DNA of 64,000 nt from Debaryomyces hansenii CBS767 (taxonomy: Eukaryota; Ascomycota; Pichiomycetes; Serinales; Debaryomycetaceae). The stretch's first letter is position 1. Every line of letters starts with the position of its first letter. The notes under the pieces were generated by a model, which was not told where the DNA came from, did not search any database, and saw only the letters and a list, made by a program, of their open reading frames with translations. Position numbers and translations under genes: made by a program. This document shows, in pieces, positions 1 to 9,727 of the stretch. The DNA is taken from contig NC_006045.2 of NCBI RefSeq assembly GCF_000006445.2, positions 496,001-560,000 of the forward strand, read 5' to 3'.

Positions 1-589
1 AGGATCTGATTTTACCGCTTTGTGGGTTAGTGGCTAATTTCAAAAAGTTGGAGATCATAAAGTTCAAAGGTCTTTCCCCGTTGAATTCACGATCTAACGA
101 TAATGCACTATCTTCACATATTTTACTCAAAGCACCCATGGCTGCTTCTTGAGCAATATACGTGCCATCAGGGGAATTAAGACTTGCTAATTCAATGAGT
201 TGGGGTAATGCTTGAGGCCATCCTTCGATTCCAAAGTTAGAAAATAAAGACGTGATGACATTACCTGTGATATTTCTCACCATGTTATCATGAACCATTA
301 ATCCTTTTAATATATTCTCCAAGAGATATTGTCGGTTCTTAATGTGATTTGGGTTATCATTCTTTAAAATACTGTTCTTTAAATTAATACCTGCTGCTGC
401 TCTCACGTCGGATCTAGCAGTATTATCCATAATTAAGATGTCAAATAGATAGTTCTCAATCTCAGGTTGTTGTCTTGCTTGGATTAATGCATCATTTGCT
501 AAACTTCTTTCTTGGTTATTTGACGATAATGTGCCTTTAAAAATATGCTTTAATTGCTCTAAAGCTTCTGGATCAGCTGTCCACGACAT
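1..589 (-). CDS. KAP104: Karyopherin beta / transportin Kap104, N-terminal part (cut by window edge)
   Basis: The start is the ATG read on the minus strand at 587-589, and 196 codons are visible before the window ends. The predicted start reads MSWTADPEALEQLKHIFKG. It continues with importin-beta HEAT-repeat sequence, including GALSKICEDSA and RPLNFMISNFLKLA, which match the second and third HEAT repeats of yeast Kap104 and animal transportin 1. By family knowledge this is the nuclear import receptor for PY-NLS cargo such as mRNA-binding proteins, working with Ran-GTP at the nuclear pore. Only about a fifth of the usual 900-residue protein is present, so the cargo-binding arch cannot be checked. 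The reading frame is clean throughout. Confidence 0.9.
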   Translation of the reverse strand, partial: MSWTADPEALEQLKHIFKGTLSSNNQERSLANDALIQARQQPEIENYLFDILIMDNTARSDVRAAAGINLKNSILKNDNPNHIKNRQYLLENILKGLMVHDNMVRNITGNVITSLFSNFGIEGWPQALPQLIELASLNSPDGTYIAQEAAMGALSKICEDSALSLDREFNGERPLNFMISNFLKLATNPQSGKIRS

Positions 590-906
590 GTTAACTCTTC
601 CTCCGCTATGTAATATTTTATATACTATATTCGAGAATTATTTCAAATGCAATAAAGCCTTATTCAGCCCTCTATGATAACAATCAACTCTGAATTAAAC
701 CTATAAATCAAGTGCTTCTATAAATTTTCTTCAAAAAATTCGAAATAAAAATCTATGCGGCTAATGGATGAGAATTCGCGCGCTACATAACCAGTATATT
801 ATAGAATAGTACATTAATGTTAAAGAAACTATAGATTTACAATGTAATAGACAACAAGTGCAATATAAGACACTTGTCAATGCTTGTGTAGAAATGCGAT
901 CAATGC
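590..906. other. Intergenic, KAP104 promoter side
   Basis: This 317-bp AT-rich gap lies upstream of KAP104 and downstream of the BUD14 stop. I see no ORF, RNA gene or clear repeat in it. Confidence 0.6.
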
Positions 907-3138
907 TTATATTAGTTCATCTAGTTCAGCTAATTTTTCAGCTAACAGGTCAAATTTTCCGAGTACTGGAATAAACATATCATGAACAGGTTTTGATTTT
1001 CTCTTCTCCAGTATATCTGTTTTAGAAGGAACCATGCCGTTAGTTAATGAGTTGGAGCTTGTTAAGGGTGTTATTATACCAACACCATCAGAATCTCTCT
1101 GCTCATCAGGCTCGCTTTCGTTACGATAATAATAATCATCCTCATAATCATCATAATCATCATAATCATCGAAACTATATTCATCATCATTATCTTTTTC
1201 AAGATTTTGATTTAAATCTTTAGGATCAGACGAGTTGGTAGAGCTTTTGAGATCCTGTAAGAAATCAGTATCATTATTATAAGATTCATAGTCGAAATCA
1301 TTTAGATTTAGCTGCTCTTGGATATCTGATGTTATTTTGTTAAGTCTATCCAAAATATTAGATCTCCTGATTGATGACAGATTTGCTTCGTCATCAGAGG
1401 CATCTTGTTCATCTTGTTCATCTAGTCCAAGGTTAGAGGATGAAAACTTCTTCCTTTGAGGTGGAGTATCTGGAGAAAACGATCCAATTGATGAATTATC
1501 TTGTTGCTTCTTATTGAAAATTGGTGGCTTCGTGAATTCCGTATATGGGTTGTTGAAAATTATTTCATCCATTTCATTTTCATCACTATTTTTACCATTA
1601 GAAGTATCTTGGCCTTCTTTTTCACCGATATTACTGCTCTTATTATTATTACTGTTATTATTATTTTCACTAGGTGTATTAGAAGTTTCTTTGTTGATAT
1701 GAATGGCATGACTAATCTCAGCATCATCATCAATATCCAGAATTTCAATTACCTCTGGCGAATGGGGAATAATGTTTGTAGATTGTGATTCATTTTTAGC
1801 CTTTTCATCTTTTACTGGTGCTTTGCCTCTTGCCTTCATTGCTGTCAATGCTCTTTTATCACTATTTTTGTTAATTATCAAAGGCATCTCGTTTGGGTAA
1901 ACATCACTTAATACCTCTGAGATTTTGTCTTCATCATTTTGAGGCAAAGATAAGGATTGTAATTCATCATGAGAAACTGTCAATAGATGTTGGCCAAATT
2001 CATTATTTTCTTTATTCCCGTCATCTTCTTCTTGATCGTAGAAATCTAATATTCCTAAATCCTCAAAGGTAACAGATTTATTAGTCTTGGTATTTCGTCT
2101 TTCTAGATCAGTGGTGTGTGTACTGTCTTGTGACATGTTTGATTGTGCAGAATTATTATCCAAACCACTTGGCTCAATATCTAAAATTTGAATAGAGTCA
2201 TCATTATCATGGTTCTCTCTAGACATCTTTTCTAGTTCTTCATTCTTAAAACAATTGAGTCTAGCGAGTCTTTCTCCATAAGTTTCAAGACATTCAGCGG
2301 GAACAAATCCAATTTTTTCATATTCCTCGTCCTCAAACGGATCTTTAGGAATCACTTCACTACCATTCCGTCTCAGAGAAATAACTGCCATTCTTTCTTC
2401 TTTTGAAAGTTTTTTGATTAAGCACCAATAGTTATCTTCGTCGTTTAGCAAATAAACAGGTTCATCTCTTGATAATGTACAATGCAGAGGATCAGGCCCT
2501 GAAAAATCATATAGCCCGTATACTTTATCAGGATCAATTTCCCTCGGAGGGGATCTTGGTGGTTCTGGGGATAACAACAAGTCATCATCATCATCTTCAA
2601 AAAACATTTTTTCGTTGCCATCACCCTCATCAACGTATGTATCGTCTTCATCATCGTAGTTCATTTCTGGTGTAACATTAAAATGGGACCCATTCTGCGA
2701 TTGTTTTTCGGTTTCTTCTGAATTGTGAATATTACCATCATTTTGCCCATTTTTTCCTTTTATATTATTTTCATGAACATCGTCATTTTTAGACTCAAAA
2801 TTAGTAACGTAGTTATTCTGGTCATTTGTCGATACAAATTTATCGTCATTATAGGTCCTGCCAAGTTTTGTTAAAAATTTATGTTGTCTCTCTTCAAATA
2901 ACTCATTAGGATTAAATTCATCCTCGTTTGCCTTAATATACTGGAGTACACTTGATTGAATATTTTGTCTTCCTATCCCTGAAAAATTTCTATCAACTAT
3001 TATTGATGAGCTATGCGACTGTTGGGTTTGGTTTGATGACGAGGATGTATTAGACACTATTGATAATTTCCGTTCTAAATCTGATAGTAGCCTATTTGTG
3101 GCCAATAAAGTGTCGTTATGGGGTTGATCTGAATCCAT
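907..3138 (-). CDS. BUD14: Bud14-like SH3 protein, PP1 (Glc7) regulator
   Basis: The protein is 743 aa, starting MDSDQPHNDT. A longer frame upstream only offers a GTG, so I chose the ATG at 3136-3138. Most of the protein is acidic, Asn/Ser-rich and probably disordered. One folded domain is visible: an SH3 domain at about residues 204-290 with VYGLYDFSGPDP, the NYWCLIKKL strand and GFVPAECLE. Downstream at about 354-358, KSVTF fits the RVxF docking motif for type 1 phosphatase. This SH3-then-RVxF layout is that of Bud14, which with Kel1/Kel2 targets Glc7 and restrains formins in polarised growth. Long Asp runs (DDDDD; repeated DYDD) occur before the SH3 and near the C terminus. One in-frame CTG lies at 1009-1011 (minus strand). 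Confidence 0.85.
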   Translation of the reverse strand: MDSDQPHNDTLLATNRLLSDLERKLSIVSNTSSSSNQTQQSHSSSIIVDRNFSGIGRQNIQSSVLQYIKANEDEFNPNELFEERQHKFLTKLGRTYNDDKFVSTNDQNNYVTNFESKNDDVHENNIKGKNGQNDGNIHNSEETEKQSQNGSHFNVTPEMNYDDEDDTYVDEGDGNEKMFFEDDDDDLLLSPEPPRSPPREIDPDKVYGLYDFSGPDPLHCTLSRDEPVYLLNDEDNYWCLIKKLSKEERMAVISLRRNGSEVIPKDPFEDEEYEKIGFVPAECLETYGERLARLNCFKNEELEKMSRENHDNDDSIQILDIEPSGLDNNSAQSNMSQDSTHTTDLERRNTKTNKSVTFEDLGILDFYDQEEDDGNKENNEFGQHLLTVSHDELQSLSLPQNDEDKISEVLSDVYPNEMPLIINKNSDKRALTAMKARGKAPVKDEKAKNESQSTNIIPHSPEVIEILDIDDDAEISHAIHINKETSNTPSENNNNSNNNKSSNIGEKEGQDTSNGKNSDENEMDEIIFNNPYTEFTKPPIFNKKQQDNSSIGSFSPDTPPQRKKFSSSNLGLDEQDEQDASDDEANLSSIRRSNILDRLNKITSDIQEQLNLNDFDYESYNNDTDFLQDLKSSTNSSDPKDLNQNLEKDNDDEYSFDDYDDYDDYEDDYYYRNESEPDEQRDSDGVGIITPLTSSNSLTNGMVPSKTDILEKRKSKPVHDMFIPVLGKFDLLAEKLAELDELI

Positions 3139-3398
3139 TTGGAACACTATATAGTTCAGTATTGAACAATAACTAATAGTATTATGGCATTAAGTCACTA
3201 AAAAATTGGTGTTTTGTAGATAAAAAAGTCGCGTTTTAGATCTCAATGTTATTGCGCAAGATGAAGTTTTAGCCGTGTCTGGAACGAATACATACCGGGT
3301 TGATGAATGAATCGATCAATGATCTTAATTACTACAAGTAATTAAACTATTGTAAATACATATATATAAGCTTCTGTTCTGTCAAGAAACCAGACATC

Positions 3399-4658
3399 TC
3401 AATCATTGGACAATAATAATTGGCCCTCAGCTTCTCTAGGGTTGATCTCCATAGATGGATTACTGTCTAGTTCATGATATTCGTTGGTGTTCACTTCATG
3501 TTGCTGGTGAGATTCACGTTGCTGTTTAAGTCTGGTTTCGTATAATTTGACTTTCTTCTTTATTCTTTTCAATTGCCACTTAATTGGAACCAATGGTAAT
3601 ACTCCCAGTTTCTCTTCGTATAATTTTATCTCCAACCATAAAGAAACAAATAGCCAGTATGTACAGTAAGAGATAACACTACCGTAAGTTGCTGAATTTG
3701 TCCATCCAATAATAGCATTCAAGACCATCCACCAACCATCAGTTAATCCATTACAACAATTGACATGCCAAACACTGTTTGCAATATCGTACGATCCAGG
3801 ACCACTTCCTGTTTCACTTACATCCAAGCCACCACATAACCTAACATATCTTTCCAATTCCATGAACCAAACACCTCTGCTCATCAATCCAGCACTAACT
3901 ATGTACAAGAAACATGTCAGGAAAATTAAGAAATACTGTAATGACATTTTGTTACCACCTTTATACAACATGTAGCCAATGCCTGAACCTACTAGAATCC
4001 CCCCTACAATCGAAAGCGGAATTGAGGTTGGAGGTTGTGACATACCAATTCCACCTACAAACACCACAGCTTCCAAACCCTCTCTTAATGTAGTGATCAA
4101 TGGTAATATTGCCAAGAAATATTTCTTTGTAAAGGAATGTTTTCGAGGCCTTTCTTGACTTACTGGAGTGCCAGATAATTCACTATCTATATCATCACTC
4201 CCTTCGCTAGTTTCAAGACGTCCGCTATTGTCTTCGGTGTTATAAGCCGAGCCCAATTTAATCCACCATTTAACTTTCATAACTTTATTAATTCGTAATA
4301 ACCCAATGCCCATTACGGTGATAATTACAGACGAAATCAATGAAAATATTCCTTCCCATAATCTTTCAGTGTACGACCAATAATCCTTACCAATAATATA
4401 AAAGCATGTAATAAAGACCAATCCTATAACGAGGCATATTAATAAACCAATGACAGCACCCGCCCACACCTGAAGTCTAAGTTTTCTTTGTTCTTCAGCA
4501 TGTCTTTGAGAACTTACCGAATTCCCTGAACCGTCATGGGAATGTGATCTTTGGTTTATAAATGAAAGCAAAACTGATATAATAATAGCAGTTTCTAATG
4601 TTTCTCTTAATATTATGAAAAATATCTCAATAGAGAAATAGTCAGAAACTTGAATCAT
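3399..4658 (-). CDS. FTH1: Iron permease, Fth1 (vacuolar) type
   Basis: The protein is 419 aa and belongs to the Ftr1/Fth1 permease family with about seven membrane segments. The ATG at 4656-4658 gives MIQVSDYFSIEIFFIILRE, which aligns with the start of S. cerevisiae Fth1; the longer frame begins only with TTG. Both family iron motifs are present: RETLE in TM1 (usual REGLE/RESLE) and LREGLEAVVFVGG in TM4. The long loop VRLCGGLDVSETGSGPGSYD then VWHVNCCNG matches Fth1 much more closely than plasma-membrane Ftr1. The hydrophilic tail ends in EGQLLLSND, an acidic dileucine signal of the kind that routes proteins to the vacuole. The role, inferred from the family, is export of stored iron from the vacuole with an Fet5-type multicopper oxidase. 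No oxidase gene lies next to it here. Confidence 0.88.
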   Translation of the reverse strand: MIQVSDYFSIEIFFIILRETLETAIIISVLLSFINQRSHSHDGSGNSVSSQRHAEEQRKLRLQVWAGAVIGLLICLVIGLVFITCFYIIGKDYWSYTERLWEGIFSLISSVIITVMGIGLLRINKVMKVKWWIKLGSAYNTEDNSGRLETSEGSDDIDSELSGTPVSQERPRKHSFTKKYFLAILPLITTLREGLEAVVFVGGIGMSQPPTSIPLSIVGGILVGSGIGYMLYKGGNKMSLQYFLIFLTCFLYIVSAGLMSRGVWFMELERYVRLCGGLDVSETGSGPGSYDIANSVWHVNCCNGLTDGWWMVLNAIIGWTNSATYGSVISYCTYWLFVSLWLEIKLYEEKLGVLPLVPIKWQLKRIKKKVKLYETRLKQQRESHQQHEVNTNEYHELDSNPSMEINPREAEGQLLLSND

Positions 4659-5070
4659 GATAACCCCTCGACTCAAGCCTTGTATACTTTGGATAATCAA
4701 AAGGAATCTTCTTCGTGATTAATGAAAATTTGATTTCGCAAAAGCTAAGAAATATAATTTACGAGCAACGGCCAAGACAAAGAATTCCAATTTAAATTTG
4801 CAAAGATTCTCGAGTAATATATACTGTACTGTTCATCAAGATTCAATATATTTCGTATACTATACGGTTATAAACATTCAATATCTACAATGTATTCAAT
4901 CGAGCATGCATTTAGAACAATTAGTATTTAAGACCGTAAACAATAAGCATTTCGGATAAATCAAACAGAAATAAATAAATCAGAGATGGAGCGAAAGCAG
5001 ATACAAAAACCAAGCTATATATGTATGCATGAAAACAATTCTAGCAACCTTCTATAATAATTAACTCTGA
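4659..5070. other. Intergenic, FTH1 promoter region
   Basis: This 412-bp gap lies upstream of FTH1 and downstream of the NPC2 stop. It is AT-rich, with TATA-like runs around 4817-4870. I see no ORF and no convincing iron-regulatory GATA cluster. Confidence 0.5.
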
Positions 5071-5661
5071 TCAAAGAGGAGGGAATTCCACCATGGCTGA
5101 TAAGCAAGTGATAAAGATATCATCCTTCGTGTAGGCTCTTGCACTAACAATGTACTTTCCAGGAGGGACTTCAGCCGGAATTTCAACCTTCTTCTCAATG
5201 ACTTGCTGACCCTTTGAAATAGGACATTCCAAGTCAATCTTGGTGATTTCCTCGCACAAATCGAAGGTTTGGTGGAGCAATTTAATGAAACCGTATCTAA
5301 CATCGACTTCAACGTAGGCTCCATCTTCAATATCCTGAGATAAAACTCCCTTAGCCACGAATGTCAAGTTTTCTCCCCTAAGTGGTGGATTTGGGTCAAT
5401 GACTACACTTTGCAAATTCAAAAGTTGTGGCACAGAAGCTTCACATTGAACAATAGGGGAATCTCCGGGAACAGGTTTATCGTCTGGACCAGCAAAAGTC
5501 AAAATAATTTCGGGTTTTTCACTTTGCGAATTAGGAGTCTTGATGTCAAATACTGATAATGCTTTATCAATGTATGGACGAGCCCCAACAATTGATAACG
5601 ATTCAACTGAGGCAATTGTGAAGGTTAAAGCCAACAAAGCAATATTCTTGTAGGCAACCAT
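5071..5661 (-). CDS. NPC2: Npc2/PG-PI transfer protein, ML domain, secreted or vacuolar
   Basis: The protein is 196 aa from an ATG at 5659-5661. It opens with a signal peptide of about 21 residues (YKNIALLALTFTIASVES). An MD-2-related lipid-recognition (ML) domain follows from about residue 70 to the end. Conserved points are PIVQCEASVPQLLNLQSV, NPPLRGENLTF, YGFIKLLHQTFDLCEE, LECPISKGQQ and PPGKYIVSARAYTKDD, with the paired cysteines of the family. Fungal members are lumenal sterol/phospholipid carriers that hand sterol to Ncr1 at the vacuole. The length matches fungal Npc2 (about 170-200 aa). It lies head-to-tail behind the VSB1-like gene, each with its own gap. Confidence 0.93.
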   Translation of the reverse strand: MVAYKNIALLALTFTIASVESLSIVGARPYIDKALSVFDIKTPNSQSEKPEIILTFAGPDDKPVPGDSPIVQCEASVPQLLNLQSVVIDPNPPLRGENLTFVAKGVLSQDIEDGAYVEVDVRYGFIKLLHQTFDLCEEITKIDLECPISKGQQVIEKKVEIPAEVPPGKYIVSARAYTKDDIFITCLSAMVEFPPL

Positions 5662-6005
5662 AGTAACAGGTAATATATAGCGACGACTTATCTATTTGTT
5701 ATGCAAAACGTTTAAAATCTAATACAAGAATTAAGTGACGTTAAGCAATTAAAGACTCATGGGTAACCCTTTTATCAATAATCTGTCATTTGGTAAAAAT
5801 GTTTATATACAGGTCGAATGGTCTTCAGATATAATATGGATTAATATGGATTAATATGGATGATTAAAGTACATTAATATAGGCCCTATGTCGCTTATAA
5901 ACGCACGAACAGTACAATTGAAACGATGTACAAGACTGGATAAACCTGATGTAAGAATTAAATAAAAAGAATAAATAAAGTGATATTTTCCATGACTATT
6001 TATGC
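5662..6005. other. Intergenic, NPC2 promoter with a decamer repeat
   Basis: This 344-bp gap lies upstream of NPC2. The only structure I see is the threefold 10-bp repeat at 5832-5861, listed separately. There is no ORF or RNA gene. Confidence 0.6.
5832..5861. repeat. Three perfect copies of a 10-bp unit
   Basis: The unit TAATATGGAT is repeated three times without mismatch. It lies between the NPC2 promoter and the 3' end of the VSB1-like gene. It is a short microsatellite with no evident function. Confidence 0.9.
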
Positions 6006-9000
6006 TTATGCTGAGATGACAAGATTTGCTGTCATAGTATCAAACCTTTCTCTGATTAATTTCGCCTGAATCTTTAATAATTCGTTGTATACTGTGTACC
6101 CATCCGGGGTCTTCAAAAACTCGTTTAGTTTGGCCTCAGAAAGTTTCCAGGTTAACGTATCATTGACTGTAGTGTAAACCATATCTCTGTAATTGGAACC
6201 TTTGTCGTATAAATCACCAAATGCAGTCATTGGTAAAATACTGGAACGTAATTCACGGCCATCGGTTTCAAACTTACAAACAGACCTTATTAATCCAGAT
6301 TCCACAATAAAAAATGCAGGACGGTCTTTGGACGTATCGTAAAAGGTGTAATCTTCGGGGATCTGCTCTTTGATGAAATAGGGCGTCAATTTCGACCAAA
6401 ATTTTTCGTTCTTGTCTGACAACCCAGAAAATGTGATCATAATTAATGGCAACGGTTTCTTCCTTAATGAATCATTGGCAGCATATAAGCGATTATGAAT
6501 ACCTTGTTCGTAGTTTACGGTTCTTTCTGCTGCCTTATATACCTGGGTGGTACGAGGAGTAGCATACTTGATATCCATTGAGTGATTCGGTAATACCTTA
6601 TCTGCATCCGGTGATCCCATGGACGCAATTGAATTAAAATGCGTGCCAATTGCTTGGATCATTGGTGTGACCTTTTGTTTCTTCCTAATCAATTTGTATG
6701 TGGACAAAAAGCAATTTTCACACCATTCCAATGCATAATTCAAGGTGCTGAAAAGCTGAATATCAAGATCATTATCAGTATCCCACAATCCAGCATCTCT
6801 CAAGGCCTTGACTATATTATCCTCATCTGTCACAGATGAAATAATCAATTGAACACCAAATTCATTCGACAAGTTTAACATCCTTCTGAACCCTTCAGCG
6901 GCAGAGAAGTCAACAGATGCAACCCCTTTCATATCTAATACGAGGAACTTGATTGGATTTACCTTGAATTTGTCGTTTTCAAGTCTTAACCGAATCACAT
7001 CCTCAACTCCCCCAATAGATCCAAAAAATACAGTCCCCTGCAATTTGAGAACACAAATTTGATCTCCAACATCTTTTAAGAACTCTTGTTGTTTGGGGTG
7101 CCTAAGGACAGTAGATCTGGCTACTACACCAGTATATATTCCTTTGACCACAGGTCTTCTTGCTGCCTCGATGACAAATAATAAACAAGCTAATAAAATT
7201 CCCACAAGAACACCGTATACAAAATCCCATGCACCCATTACAACAACAATAATAAATATGGTGGAATATTCGAGTCTCCTCAACTTACCCCATGTGTCAT
7301 ATAATGCTTCCTTTAATAATTCATAACCCAATAAATAGATCAAAGCACCAACAACACAAACAGGAATATATCCAATTAACACAGGACCCACAACCATAAC
7401 TGCACCAGTAGCAATCGCAAGTAAAATACCCGCTAATCTGGCGTCTGCACCTGCTCTTATAAATAAAACGGAATTGGTGTAAACCAAATAGTTTTGAATT
7501 GATCCCAATAACCCAGATAACACATTTGAGTATCCGTGGGCAACCAATTCTCGGTCAACGTCAATCTGGTCCATTTTTACAGTAGCAGCTAATGCTGGAA
7601 CGTTGATTGGAATATGCAATATTCCGAAGAATGTTAATGCTAACATCGTAGGGAGTTGCTTGACTATACACCACCAATCTACTAATCTGAACTTGTATAG
7701 ATCATAGAAGCTGTACCAAGGTTCATTTGCCTCAACCTCGGGGAAAATCCAACCATATTCTCTAGCAGACTCTAAACTCCATCCAGGAATAAAGAACACC
7801 ACAAGATGAAATATAATGAAGACTCCAATAAAGAATAATGGGACCAACAAACTATTATGGAACCTAGTTTGGATAACAACTAGAATCAAAGCTAAAACCA
7901 AAGGAACAACCCATTCCAATAGAGTAATATAGTCGTTGAACAAGTAGAAGAATGTAGGCGCGTTGTAGTAAATGCCACCTTCCAACCTAGACGAGACTTC
8001 AATACCAGTAACAACTAAGAAGTAACCAACCCCACCAATACAACCCACTAGAATATGCCTGGGAAAGAATCCCACTAGAGAACCCAATTTCAATTTACCT
8101 AATAAGAAGAAGACTAATCCTGTAAGAATGGACAGGATTGCATAAGTCACTATAGTTGTAGATATGATGGCATCTTTATTTACATCTGGCGAACCAATCT
8201 CTTCTAAGATAGACAATGCCATAACGTGGAAAAATGGTGTAACTTCGATCATTTCTGACCCAATACCTGCTCTAAACGCAGAGCCACCCAAAGAAAATAC
8301 CAACTGAGACACAATGCATGAAACATAGAACATGGACAACCCTGCCGGGGCCAATGACGAGAATATCGACTCACTTATGGGAAACATGATCATACCATAA
8401 GATAAACCGTCCAATATATTTAAAAGCGTACCGAGAAACACCGCAGGAATGTAGTTGAGTGGTTGGACGAGCAATCTATGAATCTTACTTGGTTCCTGAG
8501 TCAATTTCTGTTCCCCAATGGGCTTATAACCCAACTCGCCTATTTCCAACTCATTGGGTTCCACATTGTTGGAACTTGTCGAATACTCATCGGTGTATAA
8601 TTTCTTCGACGTATTGATCAACAACGGTTCGACGTCCGTTGCGGCCTCTGGCTCACTATATATTCTTCCCAGAAACTGTCTGGTGGCTCCTGGAATCGAT
8701 CCCAATATTGGAATTGGTGGAGATGAACTCATGTAATCTCCGTCGGTCTCTGAGCTTATCTCTTCGCTGACCTGGTTACCAGCGTATGAATTCTTAATAC
8801 TGCTTTTCGAGGCACCAGCATCATCTGTGACCCCAATACTAGCCAAATTAGCCGTCTGTTCATGGATCAGCAACCCCGAATGTACTGCTGGTGAAAACAT
8901 CGTATTCATGCTAGCTCGATTTGTCACACCCGTATTTCCTCCAACATAACTTCGTCCCCCAAACTCAAACGTCCCACCTTGACTATTCACCGAATTGCCT

Positions 9001-9116
9001 AATGCCTCTGAAATAGAGTATTTACGTCGGCCCCCATCTCGCACATGGTTTTCTTCCAACTCCCCTATCGTGCGATTGTTCTGCGACTGTGAAAATGGAT
9101 TATTGAATGAACTCAT
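6006..9116 (-). CDS. VSB1: SulP-family transporter with STAS and cyclic-nucleotide-binding-like domains (Vsb1/YGR125W type)
   Basis: The protein is 1036 aa, the length I recall for S. cerevisiae YGR125W (Vsb1). In order: a disordered Ser/Asn-rich N terminus to about residue 205 with an EPLLIN dileucine near 163-168; a SulP membrane core from about 210 to 640 (GLSYGMIMFP; NYLVYTNSVLFIRAGAD); a STAS domain at about 685-800 (FLVLDMKGVASVDFSAAEG); and a C-terminal cNMP-binding-like fold at about 900-1030 (FFIVESGLIRS, TAFGDLYDKGS). In S. cerevisiae Vsb1 is a vacuolar membrane protein needed for vacuolar accumulation of basic amino acids. I transfer that role by homology. The dileucine in the cytosolic N terminus fits vacuolar sorting. 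The frame is intact, with ATG at 9114-9116. Confidence 0.88.
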   Translation of the reverse strand: MSSFNNPFSQSQNNRTIGELEENHVRDGGRRKYSISEALGNSVNSQGGTFEFGGRSYVGGNTGVTNRASMNTMFSPAVHSGLLIHEQTANLASIGVTDDAGASKSSIKNSYAGNQVSEEISSETDGDYMSSSPPIPILGSIPGATRQFLGRIYSEPEAATDVEPLLINTSKKLYTDEYSTSSNNVEPNELEIGELGYKPIGEQKLTQEPSKIHRLLVQPLNYIPAVFLGTLLNILDGLSYGMIMFPISESIFSSLAPAGLSMFYVSCIVSQLVFSLGGSAFRAGIGSEMIEVTPFFHVMALSILEEIGSPDVNKDAIISTTIVTYAILSILTGLVFFLLGKLKLGSLVGFFPRHILVGCIGGVGYFLVVTGIEVSSRLEGGIYYNAPTFFYLFNDYITLLEWVVPLVLALILVVIQTRFHNSLLVPLFFIGVFIIFHLVVFFIPGWSLESAREYGWIFPEVEANEPWYSFYDLYKFRLVDWWCIVKQLPTMLALTFFGILHIPINVPALAATVKMDQIDVDRELVAHGYSNVLSGLLGSIQNYLVYTNSVLFIRAGADARLAGILLAIATGAVMVVGPVLIGYIPVCVVGALIYLLGYELLKEALYDTWGKLRRLEYSTIFIIVVVMGAWDFVYGVLVGILLACLLFVIEAARRPVVKGIYTGVVARSTVLRHPKQQEFLKDVGDQICVLKLQGTVFFGSIGGVEDVIRLRLENDKFKVNPIKFLVLDMKGVASVDFSAAEGFRRMLNLSNEFGVQLIISSVTDEDNIVKALRDAGLWDTDNDLDIQLFSTLNYALEWCENCFLSTYKLIRKKQKVTPMIQAIGTHFNSIASMGSPDADKVLPNHSMDIKYATPRTTQVYKAAERTVNYEQGIHNRLYAANDSLRKKPLPLIMITFSGLSDKNEKFWSKLTPYFIKEQIPEDYTFYDTSKDRPAFFIVESGLIRSVCKFETDGRELRSSILPMTAFGDLYDKGSNYRDMVYTTVNDTLTWKLSEAKLNEFLKTPDGYTVYNELLKIQAKLIRERFDTMTANLVISA

Positions 9117-9727
9117 TGCTAATTTTCACAATTTTCACAATTTTCACAACTGTCTAATTTCCCAAATCACTAAGCTTTTTATCAAAATCCCAATTTCGAT
9201 ACAAATCCAAAAAAAAATTTTTATGAAATACCTACGATTTACCGAGCTTGATCTGGCTTACAATATTCTTTATCGAACCACTCAAATTGACGTGAATGAA
9301 TAAGAAGTGCTTATCAAGCAATCATTATCTAGTATTTTCGCGTGTGGCTTTTCAGATATCGTATCTAGAACAATGAGTCACGCTCAATTCATTGAATTAT
9401 TTGGTTTACATATATATATACGGTCAATTATTTGGGTTTATATAAATTCTAATTTTCTAGGTAATGTCAATATACCCAGAGCATAATCCAGAGCTTCTAA
9501 CAAGTAAAAAACATCACAGGATCATGAATAATTAGTGGGTGAAAAAAAGTGAAAAAAAAGGGTGGAAAACTCTTCGCACTAGTCGATGGGACATAAATAA
9601 AAATTGCAAAACTGAACGATAAATGAGATAATAGGAATAAGCGGACGGACTAATTCATATATTTTAGATCTATTACGGAAACAATACGGATACCAGAGTA
9701 CCATATTAATTGTGGTGATCAAAAGGA
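9117..9727. other. Divergent promoter region, VSB1 / unknown Ser-rich gene
   Basis: This 611-bp gap separates two divergent genes. It holds a short AATTTTCAC-type direct repeat (three units) at about 9119-9149, immediately upstream of the VSB1 ATG. It also holds an alternating TA run near 9411-9421 and A-rich stretches near 9541-9560. I see no ORF above background and no tRNA boxes. Confidence 0.5.
9119..9149. repeat. Short tandem repeat of an AATTTTCAC unit
   Basis: Three successive copies of AATTTTCAC(A) lie directly before the VSB1 start codon, so they probably fall in its 5' leader. On the mRNA strand they read GTGAAAATT. Their function is unknown. Confidence 0.8.
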
